A stretch of 64,000 bases of DNA from contig PBUB01000018.1 in the NCBI GenBank assembly GCA_002729885.1, positions 62,001 to 126,000 on the forward strand, read 5' to 3'. Below the pieces are notes generated by a model that made no database searches, was not told the DNA's origin, and saw nothing but the letters and a program-made list of their open reading frames with translations. Position numbers and translations under genes: made by a program. This DNA is from Spirochaetaceae bacterium (GTDB lineage Bacteria; Spirochaetota; Leptospiria; Leptospirales; Leptonemataceae). Positions 52,643 to 61,844 of this stretch are shown one piece after another (the stretch's first letter is position 1; every line of letters starts with the position of its first letter).

Positions 52643-53695
52643 CTAATTAATCACTTCCAGGATCTTTTCTTCTACCATGGCAGGCGTTAATTCTCGCATG
52701 CAGCGAAAATGTCCTTCGGGACAGATATGGGATCCATGAGTGCCGCATGGCCTACAATAAAGTCCTTCCAGTTCGGCCACTGCCGTTCTGGGTGCGATGG
52801 GCGCATACCCCAGAGAAGGAACTGTAGGACCAAAAAGAGCGACTACCGGGATTCTGGCTGCGCATCCAAAATGCACCGGGGCTGAATCATTGCTCACAAG
52901 AAACTGCGATCGCTTCATTAGGCTGAACAGACCGGGCAGACTGGTTTTTCCGCAAACATTGTGAATTCTTCTCAGACCGTCTTCGCCTACGAATTCCCGG
53001 GCAACCTTGATGATTTGATCGGCCACATCGGCATCTGCCGGCGATCCAATCAAGAGAACATCCGACTTGTATTTCTTGATTAAATCTCTGGCCAGTTCGG
53101 CAAATCCATGAGGAGTCCATCGCTTGGTGGCCCAGACAGAAGAGCAACCCAGCAAAATGGGGCTTCGAATATTTAGTTCTTTCAGTAGCTCCTGGGCTTC
53201 ATGTCGGCCAGTCTCGGTTTCTTCCAGATGAGGAATGTCATCTTCCAGACTTACATCCGGACAGATGCTGTCTTTGAGAAAGCGAAGCAGTCGATGAATC
53301 TCGGGAAGTTCCATAGGGCGCTTTAATCTATGATGATAGGCCATGGAAAATCCCGCCGACCGGTATCCAAAGCGAGTAGGGATGCCACTGAGCCATGCGA
53401 TGATAGAGGTGCGATGGGATTGATGAGGCGAAAGCAGGATGCGAAAGTTCCGCTTTCGAATATCTCTAATAAGCTTGAGCATGCCCAGGCCCCGATGCGC
53501 CTTTTTTTTATCTATCACCAGCACTTCATCGATTTCTTCCAGGGATTCCACAAAGGCCCGGGCTTCTGGTTTTACCATAACGGTGATTTTTGCCCCTGGT
53601 TTGCATTTTCTCAGCGCTCGGATCATGGGTGTTGTGAGCACGACATCGCCTATAAAAGCGGTTTGAATCAATAATATGTTCTGATTTTCTGACAC
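52643..53695 (-). CDS. GT9 heptosyltransferase-like LPS glycosyltransferase
   Basis: A 350-aa family 9 transferase (WaaF/RfaF type) that adds heptose to the lipid A core. The start MSENQNILLIQTAFIGDVVL carries the family ILLIQxxxIGDV feature, SVWATKRWTPHGFAELARDL is the acceptor/donor helix and FLVSNDSAPVHFGCAARIPV followed by VALFGPTVPS is the nucleotide-sugar motif. The C-terminal cluster of six Cys (CRPCGTHGSHICPEGHFRCM) resembles that of other spirochaetal homologues. GTG start at 53695 with a GGAG nine bases upstream. The divergent LptF/G-like gene starts only three bases away. Confidence 0.87.
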   Translation of the reverse strand: MSENQNILLIQTAFIGDVVLTTPMIRALRKCKPGAKITVMVKPEARAFVESLEEIDEVLVIDKKKAHRGLGMLKLIRDIRKRNFRILLSPHQSHRTSIIAWLSGIPTRFGYRSAGFSMAYHHRLKRPMELPEIHRLLRFLKDSICPDVSLEDDIPHLEETETGRHEAQELLKELNIRSPILLGCSSVWATKRWTPHGFAELARDLIKKYKSDVLLIGSPADADVADQIIKVAREFVGEDGLRRIHNVCGKTSLPGLFSLMKRSQFLVSNDSAPVHFGCAARIPVVALFGPTVPSLGYAPIAPRTAVAELEGLYCRPCGTHGSHICPEGHFRCMRELTPAMVEEKILEVIN

Positions 53696-53698
53696 TGG

Positions 53699-55312
53699 AT
53701 GCTACTCCGGTTGGCCTACAGACTGAAGCCGAATATCCTGGATGTGTATATATTCAAGGAGATTCTACAGCCCTTTTTTACGTGGCTGTTTTTCTGGACC
53801 ACCCTCTTTATGTCCATTGTCATAAAGGATGTGCTGGGGGATCTGGTGGGCAAGGGCATTGATATGACCCGGGTGGCCACCTATCTTTATTATCTTCTTG
53901 CAGAGAAAATTACCCAGACAGTGCCCATTGCATGCCTGCTTTCCGGAATTCTTGCGGCGGGCCGACTATCTGGAGATTCGGAAATCACGGCCATGCGGGC
54001 CAGTGGCATCAGCTTTCCCAGAATCTACACAGTCTTTCTTTTCTTTGGCTTTCTTACCATGCTCTTTATGGGCTTTATGAATCTCTACTACGGTCCTCTG
54101 GCCGCCCGGGAAAGACAGGCCTTTCAGCAATGGCTGCAGTCCTATCACAGTTTGACCCTGGTTCGGCCAGGACAGTTCCTGGGTGCCGGAGATATGGAAG
54201 CATCCGCTTCCGATAGCTGGGATATCTATGCGGCCGGTCGGGAAGGCCCGGAGCTTACTGACGTTCAGATCCGCTCCTGGAATTCCAGGGTAATCCCCGG
54301 CGGAAACTCCGAGGTGGTTACTGTTCAGAATATTCGAATTCCCATTGGATTCGGGGTAATCACTCGAGTGATTCGCGCAGAGAGAGGGCGCATCGTTAAG
54401 CGGGTTGAAGATGGCAAAGAGGTGCCCATCATCCATCTGGAAAATGGCTACATGGTGGAATCCGACAAGAACCTGGGGAGCTTTACCGTAACGGATTTTG
54501 CGGACGGTCAAATGAATTTCGTTCTGCCTTCACCCAAGAAAGGCCTGGGTAAACTGAACGTTCAGCCAGAGGAATATACCTTTCCCGAGCTTTTTTCCTT
54601 TCTGGAAGGCCTGGAAAGTGGAAAGCATAGAATCAGTTCCGAAGCTCTGCGAGGTGTAGGAAGCGTAATGTCGGAAGCCGGTGGAGATGAAGAAGGATTT
54701 CGCATTCCATCGCCGGATGAGATGGTGATTACTCAGACTCAGATTCTTCAATGGCTGGCAGAGAATCAGGATAAGATCGGAAAACCCGGCGGACCCACCC
54801 AGGCAGAGGTTACAGCCAAGCAGCAGATGCTTCTAATTCTTCGGGGCCTGAAGGATGAAGCAGAGAAGAAACGCAATGAGTTCAACTACGAAATCCACTC
54901 CAGGATAGCCACTCCCCTGGCATGTATGCTGTTTTTCTTTGTGTCCTTTCCTCTGGGAATGGTGGTGAAACGTTCCGGCAAAGGGATGAGCTTCTCTCTG
55001 GCACTGGTGGTGCTCTTGCTCTATTATGTTCTTCTTTCTGTGGGGCTGAATCAGGCTCTGGACGGAAAGATGAAGCCCTGGCAGGGGGCCTATCTTCCTG
55101 TGTTTGGCGTAGGGCTGATGGGAATCTATATTATGGCTTCCCGCACCGAAGGCTTCACTCCTCTGAAATTTTTGAGCACTCCCATTCGATGGCTCTACGG
55201 CAAAACCCTGAAGAAATACCTGGATCCAGTGATCTCCCGAATTCCCATCTATGAAGTCCAGGAATTCTTCTGGGGTCTGATGGATCGTCTAAAGAACAGG
55301 AAGAATAAGTAA
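53699..55312 (+). CDS. LptF/LptG-family LPS export permease
   Basis: A 537-aa YjgP/YjgQ-type permease of the LPS transport complex. The first ~130 residues hold three or four transmembrane helices (PFFTWLFFWTTLFMSIVIK, ACLLSGILAAGRLSGDSEIT), a long periplasmic beta-jelly-roll domain follows (residues 140-375), then three more helices near the end (MLFFFVSFPLGMVVKRSGKG). The motif LSGDSEITAMRASGIS matches the family. The domain carries an extra Gly/Glu-rich linker (about residues 320-350). No ribosome site precedes the ATG at 53699; the start may be leaderless or further inside. Divergent from the heptosyltransferase. Confidence 0.87.
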   Translation: MLLRLAYRLKPNILDVYIFKEILQPFFTWLFFWTTLFMSIVIKDVLGDLVGKGIDMTRVATYLYYLLAEKITQTVPIACLLSGILAAGRLSGDSEITAMRASGISFPRIYTVFLFFGFLTMLFMGFMNLYYGPLAARERQAFQQWLQSYHSLTLVRPGQFLGAGDMEASASDSWDIYAAGREGPELTDVQIRSWNSRVIPGGNSEVVTVQNIRIPIGFGVITRVIRAERGRIVKRVEDGKEVPIIHLENGYMVESDKNLGSFTVTDFADGQMNFVLPSPKKGLGKLNVQPEEYTFPELFSFLEGLESGKHRISSEALRGVGSVMSEAGGDEEGFRIPSPDEMVITQTQILQWLAENQDKIGKPGGPTQAEVTAKQQMLLILRGLKDEAEKKRNEFNYEIHSRIATPLACMLFFFVSFPLGMVVKRSGKGMSFSLALVVLLLYYVLLSVGLNQALDGKMKPWQGAYLPVFGVGLMGIYIMASRTEGFTPLKFLSTPIRWLYGKTLKKYLDPVISRIPIYEVQEFFWGLMDRLKNRKNK

Positions 55313-55536
55313 GCGGCCGGCAGGATACAGGACCCATCACAGTACCATCAGCCCGGGCACTGGTATAGCTAAGTCGGCCAGGCCTTATCTACCGATCAGG
55401 GCTCAGTGCTAGATCCGGGGCGCGACCATACCCGGCAATTCCTGCTTGCCCGCTATTTGAGGGTATTCTGGCGATTCACCTGGATACAAATCTTACTTGA
55501 AGAAATCCCTGCTAACTATTGAAATGGGGCCCTGCT

Positions 55537-56376
55537 ATGTACACGGTCAAGATCTGGCATATCTCTTCGGGTAGAAAATTCCCATTCGATTTTCAAAGCG
55601 TAGGTAGATTTCAGGTTCAGCTGGAAGAGCTAAGTCCTGAGAAAATGCCGGAGATCAGTCCAGATCCAAGTATCATCCATCTGTTCTGTATTCAGGGAGA
55701 ATCCGGTCAGGCAGACTACATCCGGGGAATCCTGGAGAAGTCAGCGGATCTAATTCCCTATCTCAGAGTTCTAATTGTTCCAGAAAATGAATACCAGGAC
55801 CATTTGCTGGGCCTTCAGGGCAATGTTCGACTGGTTCTCATCGATGATTCCATTCGAAGCGATAATCTAAGGCTGCTTCTGGAGACTTTGATCAACAACG
55901 AATACTACAGAGCCATCATTCAGACCTTTGCCAGGGATCTAAGAGGACAGAGTCGCGCTTTCGATGGATTCCGAAACCTGGCCAGCAAGGAACTGGCTCA
56001 GTCCAAAGAAGAGTCCGCGGCCTTTCAAAGGCTCCTGGATTATGAAAGCTCCTATCGCGATTTCGAAGGCAAGGTTGAAAAAGCCATGCAGGAAGCCCTG
56101 GCTCTAAAAGACAGGGAAGTGGTGGAATTGACCTCCAAGATGCAGGCCATGGAGCGTCTCAGCGAATTCCGGGACAAAGAACTAAAGGATGCCAAAGAGA
56201 CCCTGGATGCAGCCCAGAGAGCCCTGGATCTTTCTCGAACCGAAAATATGGAACGGGAAAAGATCATCGATGCGCTGCAGAGGCTCAATATCTATACTGA
56301 TCAGGAAGTCGTGGAACTCTTTAAAGAGAATGAAGAGTTGCGCAAGAAGCTGGGCATGCCGCCTCGGGAAGCCTGA
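55537..56376 (+). CDS. Unknown protein with long coiled-coil
   Basis: A 279-aa cytosolic protein. The first 110 residues form a mixed alpha/beta part with no recognised family (starts MYTVKIWHISSGRKFPFDF, includes LRVLIVPENEYQDHLLGLQG). From about residue 120 to 275 it is heptad-like, with charged helices (KDREVVELTSKMQAMERL, QRALDLSRTENMEREK). ATG 55537 is preferred to an upstream ATG at 55519. No membrane segment. It could be a scaffold or cytoskeletal-type protein. The preceding 220 bases have no gene and probably hold its promoter. Confidence 0.72.
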   Translation: MYTVKIWHISSGRKFPFDFQSVGRFQVQLEELSPEKMPEISPDPSIIHLFCIQGESGQADYIRGILEKSADLIPYLRVLIVPENEYQDHLLGLQGNVRLVLIDDSIRSDNLRLLLETLINNEYYRAIIQTFARDLRGQSRAFDGFRNLASKELAQSKEESAAFQRLLDYESSYRDFEGKVEKAMQEALALKDREVVELTSKMQAMERLSEFRDKELKDAKETLDAAQRALDLSRTENMEREKIIDALQRLNIYTDQEVVELFKENEELRKKLGMPPREA

Positions 56377-56487
56377 TTCTTTCGGCCATTCCGGTTACTC
56401 CAGTTAGCAGAATCTCCTTCCAATCGGAAAAAGAATCAAGGGTTCCGCAAAACGGTTCGATCTCTCTAGAGAGAACCAGTGGACCCT

Positions 56488-58665
56488 ATGAAGCTCTTTA
56501 CTGCATATCTGCGCCCCGCGACCTGGATTATGTCTCTCAGTGGCCGGGCTAAAAATTCAGCCGCGGCTGAGGATATCTTCAAATATAGAAGAACCAGCAG
56601 CAAAAGGACCGTAGCAGGGCGGTGGTCGATTATCCTGGCTTTCTGTTTTGCCGGTATTCTGATTCCGGCCATGGTGAGCTCCCAGGAATTTCCGGTATTC
56701 AGAATCAAAGAAGAGAAGGCCAGACAGCACTTCCAGAAGGGGCTGGGATTCTACAATCGCCAGAACTATGTGGCGGCCCGGGAATTCTTTTATAAAGCTC
56801 TGGATGTTCATCCGTATTTTCATCTGGCCAGAAGATATCTGGGGGATTCCTATTACTATTCCGGAGACTACAATGGGGCCCTGGAGCAATGGAGCTATCT
56901 TCAGGAGGTTTCCAGAGGAGCCTATCCCACGGTGGGCGAGCGACTGAGCATCCTGGAGTTCCATTTAAATCAATACAGCGATGCCGGTGAGCAATCCTTT
57001 CTCAGAAAATACGATTCCAGTAGCTTTCGTCGCGTTCGCCTGGATTATCCGGTGGATGTGGCCGTGGATTCCAGCAACAATCAATATCTAATCAATTACA
57101 GAGATCCTGGAATCGTTCAGGTCAGCGCTGACGGCTCTTTAATGAATGAATTCAAAGGTCCATTCTATGATTCTCTGGAAGGACCCATTGCCGGAATCAT
57201 GCACAAGGATCTTCTCTATGTGGCTGATTACGACGGAGATCAAATCCAGGTGTTTCGCACGTCCGGCGGTCGAACTCTGGCATTTGGCCAGACCGGGAGT
57301 GGAGAAGGACAGTTTCGTGGACCATCGGGTCTGACTGTAGAAAGCGAATATCTTTTCGTTACCGATGCAGGAAATTCCAGGGTTCAGAAGTTTGATCTGG
57401 AAGGCAATTATCTACAGACTCTTCGTCCTTCCGAAGCGCGATTTCAGCAGCCTTCAGGGATTACGGGCGATGGAAAAGGCATTCTTTATGTTAGCGACCG
57501 CAAAGCTTCGGCCATCTATGTAATAGACGTAGATGGCAATCTACTGGATACGATTTCGCATCCGCTTTTGAAGGAGCCCAGAGGTTTGCACTATAACGAA
57601 GGCAAGGTCTGGATAGCGGATGAAAGAAGCGGGGTTCTTTCTCTGAATCCGTCCAGCGGCGACGTACAGGAACTGGCTGAAATTCGTGACTTCGATGATA
57701 AGCCGGTAAACTGGAACAGGGTATTCTCAGTAAAGACAGATAGCAGAAATTCGCTGCTCATCGCCGATTATGGAGCCCATGAAATCGTCATGACCACTCC
57801 GGAAGCCTACAAGCGCTCCGGATTGAATGTAAAGGTTCAAAAAGTGGATCTAAATGAGTTTCCCGTTGTGGGGCTCTTCGTTCAGGCAGAAACCAGGGAT
57901 GGCCAGCCTTTACCGGGGCTTAGCCGTAGAGAGATTTTCATATATGAGAATGACCGTCGAATCGGCGGTGCTCGCACAGACAATATGAAGCCTTTCCAGA
58001 AAAGGACCAACATTGTGGTTGTAAAAGAGAACTCCGAAATCTTGCGCAAGAAGGGACTGGATGAAATGATTCCCAGTGTCCTGGAACCCATGATAGCTCC
58101 TCTTACTGTGGTAGATCGATTCAAGCTGATTCGCAGCGGAGACCAGAGCCGGGTAATCTATGAAGGCAGAGAACGAAAGCAAATTCTGAAGCTGATGTCC
58201 GAAGGGGACACCGGCGATCGTCCCTCTCTGGGATTATCCACATTCTTTGGACTCAGCGAACTTGTTAGCGAAATAGGACCCCGGGGACTGGTACTGGTAG
58301 TATCCGGAGCCCTGCCGGAAGAAACCTTTGCACCCTATGGAATCGATAAGCTGGTACAATATGCCAGGGCTCAAAAGATTCAAATCCATGTGGTGTCTTT
58401 TGAGCAGGACGCTGAACTCACGGAGCTTTACAGATCCCTGGCGGAGCGAACCAGTGGCGAGTATCTGCGAGCTTTTGATGAAACAAGAGTAAAGAATCTA
58501 TACTCGAATATTCGCAAGCATGAAGATAATCGCTATATCATTACCTACGATTCTCTGGCAGATGATGCGCTGAGAGATAGATACGTAGACGTGCGAGTTG
58601 AGGTTCATTTTCAGAATACCTCCGGCGTAGGGGATGCAGGATTCTTTGTTCCTGCCGAGGAATAG
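56488..58665 (+). CDS. TPR-NHL-VWA-like envelope protein
   Basis: A 725-aa protein with a long N-terminus leading to a TM or signal stretch (WSIILAFCFAGILIPAMVSS, about residues 46-65), then TPR-like helices (about 72-145), a six-bladed beta-propeller of NHL repeats (about 170-450, e.g. GSGEGQFRGPSGLTVESEYL, DAGNSRVQKFDLEGNYLQTL) and a C-terminal part resembling a VWA-like fold (VVLGLFVQAE, GPRGLVLVVSGALPEETF). No catalytic site is visible. Such proteins may be periplasmic or outer-membrane scaffolds. A GTG at 56479 is another possible start. The next gene, also TPR, follows after 111 bases. Confidence 0.78.
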   Translation: MKLFTAYLRPATWIMSLSGRAKNSAAAEDIFKYRRTSSKRTVAGRWSIILAFCFAGILIPAMVSSQEFPVFRIKEEKARQHFQKGLGFYNRQNYVAAREFFYKALDVHPYFHLARRYLGDSYYYSGDYNGALEQWSYLQEVSRGAYPTVGERLSILEFHLNQYSDAGEQSFLRKYDSSSFRRVRLDYPVDVAVDSSNNQYLINYRDPGIVQVSADGSLMNEFKGPFYDSLEGPIAGIMHKDLLYVADYDGDQIQVFRTSGGRTLAFGQTGSGEGQFRGPSGLTVESEYLFVTDAGNSRVQKFDLEGNYLQTLRPSEARFQQPSGITGDGKGILYVSDRKASAIYVIDVDGNLLDTISHPLLKEPRGLHYNEGKVWIADERSGVLSLNPSSGDVQELAEIRDFDDKPVNWNRVFSVKTDSRNSLLIADYGAHEIVMTTPEAYKRSGLNVKVQKVDLNEFPVVGLFVQAETRDGQPLPGLSRREIFIYENDRRIGGARTDNMKPFQKRTNIVVVKENSEILRKKGLDEMIPSVLEPMIAPLTVVDRFKLIRSGDQSRVIYEGRERKQILKLMSEGDTGDRPSLGLSTFFGLSELVSEIGPRGLVLVVSGALPEETFAPYGIDKLVQYARAQKIQIHVVSFEQDAELTELYRSLAERTSGEYLRAFDETRVKNLYSNIRKHEDNRYIITYDSLADDALRDRYVDVRVEVHFQNTSGVGDAGFFVPAEE

Positions 58666-58776
58666 CATCGAGTAACTCTGAGATTGTTGAGGCTTAAAAG
58701 TTCAAAGTGAGCGATGCAAAAGCTTAGGTGTAAAAAAGATAGATGAGGGCTGCAGGGAAGCGGCCAGGAGATACGA

Positions 58777-60801
58777 ATGAAAAAGGCATTACTATTGTTA
58801 CCTGTGCTGGTGCTTGGAGCAATTCCAGTGCTTTCGCGCAACGGAGAGGAGCCTCGATACAGTAGCTCTGTTCAGTTGTATGCAGAGGCCCAGGAAAAGT
58901 ATCAGAGTGGTCAGTACCGTGAATCTCTGCAGTTGCTCAGGGAAGCTCTGGAAAAAAATCCTTCGTATACTCGAGCACATCTTCTGTCCGGTCAGGCTTC
59001 CATTGAGATTTCGGACTTTGAAAGAGCCAGGGTGCATTTCGAACAGGTGCTCAAGGCCGATCCCAACAGCCTGGATGCAAAAATCGGAAAAGGTCGTGCG
59101 CTCACCGGCCTGAACCAGTTGCCCGAGGCAGAACAGATCTTTCAGCAGGTTAGAGAGAAGGATCCTGGAAATGCAGAGAATCTGTACGGATTGGCGAAGC
59201 TACGCATCCTTTCTGGTCGTCTGGACCTGGCCCGGCAATATCTTCAATTGATCCTTCGTAAGAACCCGGCTTATAGAGAGGCTTTGCAGGATATGGCTAT
59301 TCTGGAAACCAGAGCCGGTAGAATTGAAGCCGGAAAGGCCTATCTGGAAAAAGCTACAGCTGTGGATCCTGCGCACAGAAGTTTGTCCATTACCCGTGGT
59401 ATTGTGCTATCGCTCCAGGCAGATGCGGCTCGCGATGAGGAAACCAGACTCGCTTTAAAAGATGAAGCCGCAGATGCATTTCGAACAGCTCTACGAGATA
59501 ATCCTGGCATGGCACTTCTGCAAAGAATCATTGAGCTGGATATTGAAAGAGGATATCCCGAAGATGCTCAGCAATATCTGGAGCAGGCGCGGGAGATTGG
59601 AAGCTCCACAGAACTGAAACGAATTGCAGCGAATCTTTCCCAGGCATTGTATCAAAAGACCGGAAATACTGATTATCTGGAAAAGACCATCGATGAGCTG
59701 GAGTCCTTATGCGAATCGGCACCGGACGATGTTCTGGCCTGTTATCGACTGGAAATGCTGGGTATGGAGCATACGGGCACTACCAGGCTGCGCAATTTTC
59801 TTACCGGCCGACATATGCAGATGGCCAGAAACTATGAAAAGGAACTGCGATATGGTTTGATGGTCAGCCATCTTCGTCAGGCCATGCGATTGTCTCCTGG
59901 CAATGCTGAGGTAGAAAAGCTTCTTCTGGATGTGCACAGAGCAAATGGAGATTTTCAGTCCTATCTGGATACCCTGGTGGCTTTAAGGGATCAGAATCCG
60001 GAGGAGCCTCTCTGGCAATATAGATTGGAGCGAGCACTTCAATCCAGGGAGAACTATCTTTCTTACCGAGAAGATCTGCTGGATTATCAGATTCGCGAAA
60101 GTACCCATCGACCCAGCGTCGTTCTTGTCATGGACTTTGAAGCGAGAGATTCGGATCACTGGAATGGAGAGCAAATCATATCCAGGTCCCTGGAGGACTC
60201 CATCAATGAGCATGGAAAGTTGCTGGCAGCCGATTACGAAGTTCGCCGTAAGTTAAGGGACTTCTACGAATCTCGCAGAGCTCTGGATGAAATGGGAATC
60301 CAGGATAGGATCAGATCTGACTATCGTCCGCTGCTATTTAACGCTGCTTACTTCGAATTTCTGGATGAACTGGATCGTAAATCGGACTCCAGGAATCGAA
60401 TTCGATATATACTCAGCGGAAGCTATAGCGCTCGAGCAGGACATATTGAAATCGAATATGTTCTTTCCGATCGATTCACCGGAAATGAGATCTATAGAGG
60501 TAAGGCCATCGCCTCGGGACAGGATGCTCTGTACCGGGCCAGCTATCAGATTTCCCGGGAAATTGTGCGAAGAACGCCAGTGCGAGGGGAAATTGTAAAG
60601 ATCGACGATGATCGAATCTACATTCATGCTGGCAGTAGCGATGGAGTGAAGAAGGATCAGGTATTTCTTCTGGATTCCAATCCAGACCGAGCCTTTCGAG
60701 TAGTGGAGCTGGATACTTCCTTCAGTGCTCTTAAAGCCGAACAATCCGGAAGCCTGCTCAGCCCGGGAATGGTACTGCTTTCCAATCCCAGGCGACCCTA
60801 G
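58777..60801 (+). CDS. Exported TPR protein with C-terminal beta domain
   Basis: A 674-aa protein with a Sec signal (KKALLLLPVLVLGAIPVLS) and about eight TPR repeats in residues 30-440 (SVQLYAEAQEKYQSGQYRES, AHLLSGQASIEISDFERARV). The last ~220 residues look like an LpoB/CsgG-like domain (VVLVMDFEARDSDHWNG, IRYILSGSYSARAGHIEIEY), a fold used for envelope partners. AGGAG lies eight bases before ATG. It converges on the M23 gene with a stop-codon overlap of three bases (60798-60801). Confidence 0.8.
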   Translation: MKKALLLLPVLVLGAIPVLSRNGEEPRYSSSVQLYAEAQEKYQSGQYRESLQLLREALEKNPSYTRAHLLSGQASIEISDFERARVHFEQVLKADPNSLDAKIGKGRALTGLNQLPEAEQIFQQVREKDPGNAENLYGLAKLRILSGRLDLARQYLQLILRKNPAYREALQDMAILETRAGRIEAGKAYLEKATAVDPAHRSLSITRGIVLSLQADAARDEETRLALKDEAADAFRTALRDNPGMALLQRIIELDIERGYPEDAQQYLEQAREIGSSTELKRIAANLSQALYQKTGNTDYLEKTIDELESLCESAPDDVLACYRLEMLGMEHTGTTRLRNFLTGRHMQMARNYEKELRYGLMVSHLRQAMRLSPGNAEVEKLLLDVHRANGDFQSYLDTLVALRDQNPEEPLWQYRLERALQSRENYLSYREDLLDYQIRESTHRPSVVLVMDFEARDSDHWNGEQIISRSLEDSINEHGKLLAADYEVRRKLRDFYESRRALDEMGIQDRIRSDYRPLLFNAAYFEFLDELDRKSDSRNRIRYILSGSYSARAGHIEIEYVLSDRFTGNEIYRGKAIASGQDALYRASYQISREIVRRTPVRGEIVKIDDDRIYIHAGSSDGVKKDQVFLLDSNPDRAFRVVELDTSFSALKAEQSGSLLSPGMVLLSNPRRP

Positions 60802-61715
60802 TACTCCTTCTGGATTTCCAGAGTAAAGTCGGTGCTGGAAACATTACCGGCGAAATCCTCTGCCTTTACAGTGATGGTATTCTTCCCGTTTCGAAAGGGA
60901 AGAATACCTACGTTATAATACCATTCCGTAAAGATTGTCTCAAATGGCTGTTTTCCGGCCAGAAGCCAGCCGCTATCGGTGGAGCGAATGGAGCTGAAAT
61001 CGCGGCTGCCCTGCTTTTCGCCGTTCAAAAACCAGGTAAGTTTATACACACCTCGCCGGGTGGATCGTTCCAGGCCTGGATCGCGAATGTTCAGATGTAC
61101 GGGATACGCTTTGGTCAGTCTGATTCGATGTTCCTGACCGGGTAGAAGGCTGGATTTTCCGTTGTCCGTAAAGAAGATCAATTCCTGAACTACGGGAGCA
61201 TATTTGTCTGTGGCCGACGGCAGTACTTCCAGAGGATTGATGAATTCCTTTCCATAGTCTTTGCTAATAAAGAAATGCAAATGCGCCCCACCGGATCGGC
61301 CGGTATTTCCGGAAAAGCCGATTACAGTGTCCTTTCCTACATTGCCCTTGCGCAGGGGAGCCAGTTTTTCCAGATGAAAATAGCCGCTCCACCATCCCTC
61401 GCCATGATCTACAATCATGAGGTTTCCTGGACCGGGCAGCGGACGAAAGGGATTGTCGGACTGCTGCCGGCTGTAGAGGATTCTCCCGGGAGCAATGGAT
61501 TGAACCGGTTCATCCTGGCTGGCAATGTCCAGACCTGCATGAAAATGGTCATCCCTGGACTCTCCAAAGGTGGATGTGATTCCACGCAAATCCGGAGGAC
61601 TGCCCTTGATTAAAGGCCATTCAAATCTGGGATTGCTGGCAACCACAGGATAGAGCCAACCAATGAGAACCAGTATCAAAAACAGTGGCAGAGAAAAATG
61701 CAAGAAGCGCCGCAT
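60798..61715 (-). CDS. M23 metallopeptidase, exported
   Basis: A 305-aa peptidoglycan hydrolase. After a signal sequence (FLHFSLPLFLILVLIGWLYP), the LytM domain includes HFHAGLDIASQ, DHGEGWWSGYFHLEKL and AHLHFFISKDYG, giving the zinc ligands. A beta-sandwich-like C-terminal domain of about 120 residues follows (LTKAYPVHLNIRDPGLE, NGKNTITVKAEDFAGN), probably binding cell-wall or envelope. Start ATG 61715. It converges with the TPR gene and is divergent from the sigma factor. Confidence 0.85.
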   Translation of the reverse strand: MRRFLHFSLPLFLILVLIGWLYPVVASNPRFEWPLIKGSPPDLRGITSTFGESRDDHFHAGLDIASQDEPVQSIAPGRILYSRQQSDNPFRPLPGPGNLMIVDHGEGWWSGYFHLEKLAPLRKGNVGKDTVIGFSGNTGRSGGAHLHFFISKDYGKEFINPLEVLPSATDKYAPVVQELIFFTDNGKSSLLPGQEHRIRLTKAYPVHLNIRDPGLERSTRRGVYKLTWFLNGEKQGSRDFSSIRSTDSGWLLAGKQPFETIFTEWYYNVGILPFRNGKNTITVKAEDFAGNVSSTDFTLEIQKEY

Positions 61716-61789
61716 AATGGGAAAGTTGCTGGACAACGGGCTGGAAGGCAGCCATTTTTTTCCGATATTGTAGGGTATAGGAAGTTCGG

Positions 61790-61816
61790 TTGTAGCTTCT
61801 ACGTGTAGCTTATAAT
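61790..61816 (+). promoter_or_regulatory. Candidate promoter of the sigma-factor operon
   Basis: A perfect -10 hexamer TATAAT occupies 61811-61816, with TTGTAG at 61790-61795 as a possible -35 (spacer 15, short). A short direct repeat GTAGCTT occurs at 61792 and 61806, overlapping the region. Gene start is about 30 bases downstream. Confidence 0.35.
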
Positions 61817-61844
61817 TGAACCGAACGAAGTAGAGCAAGAAGAG

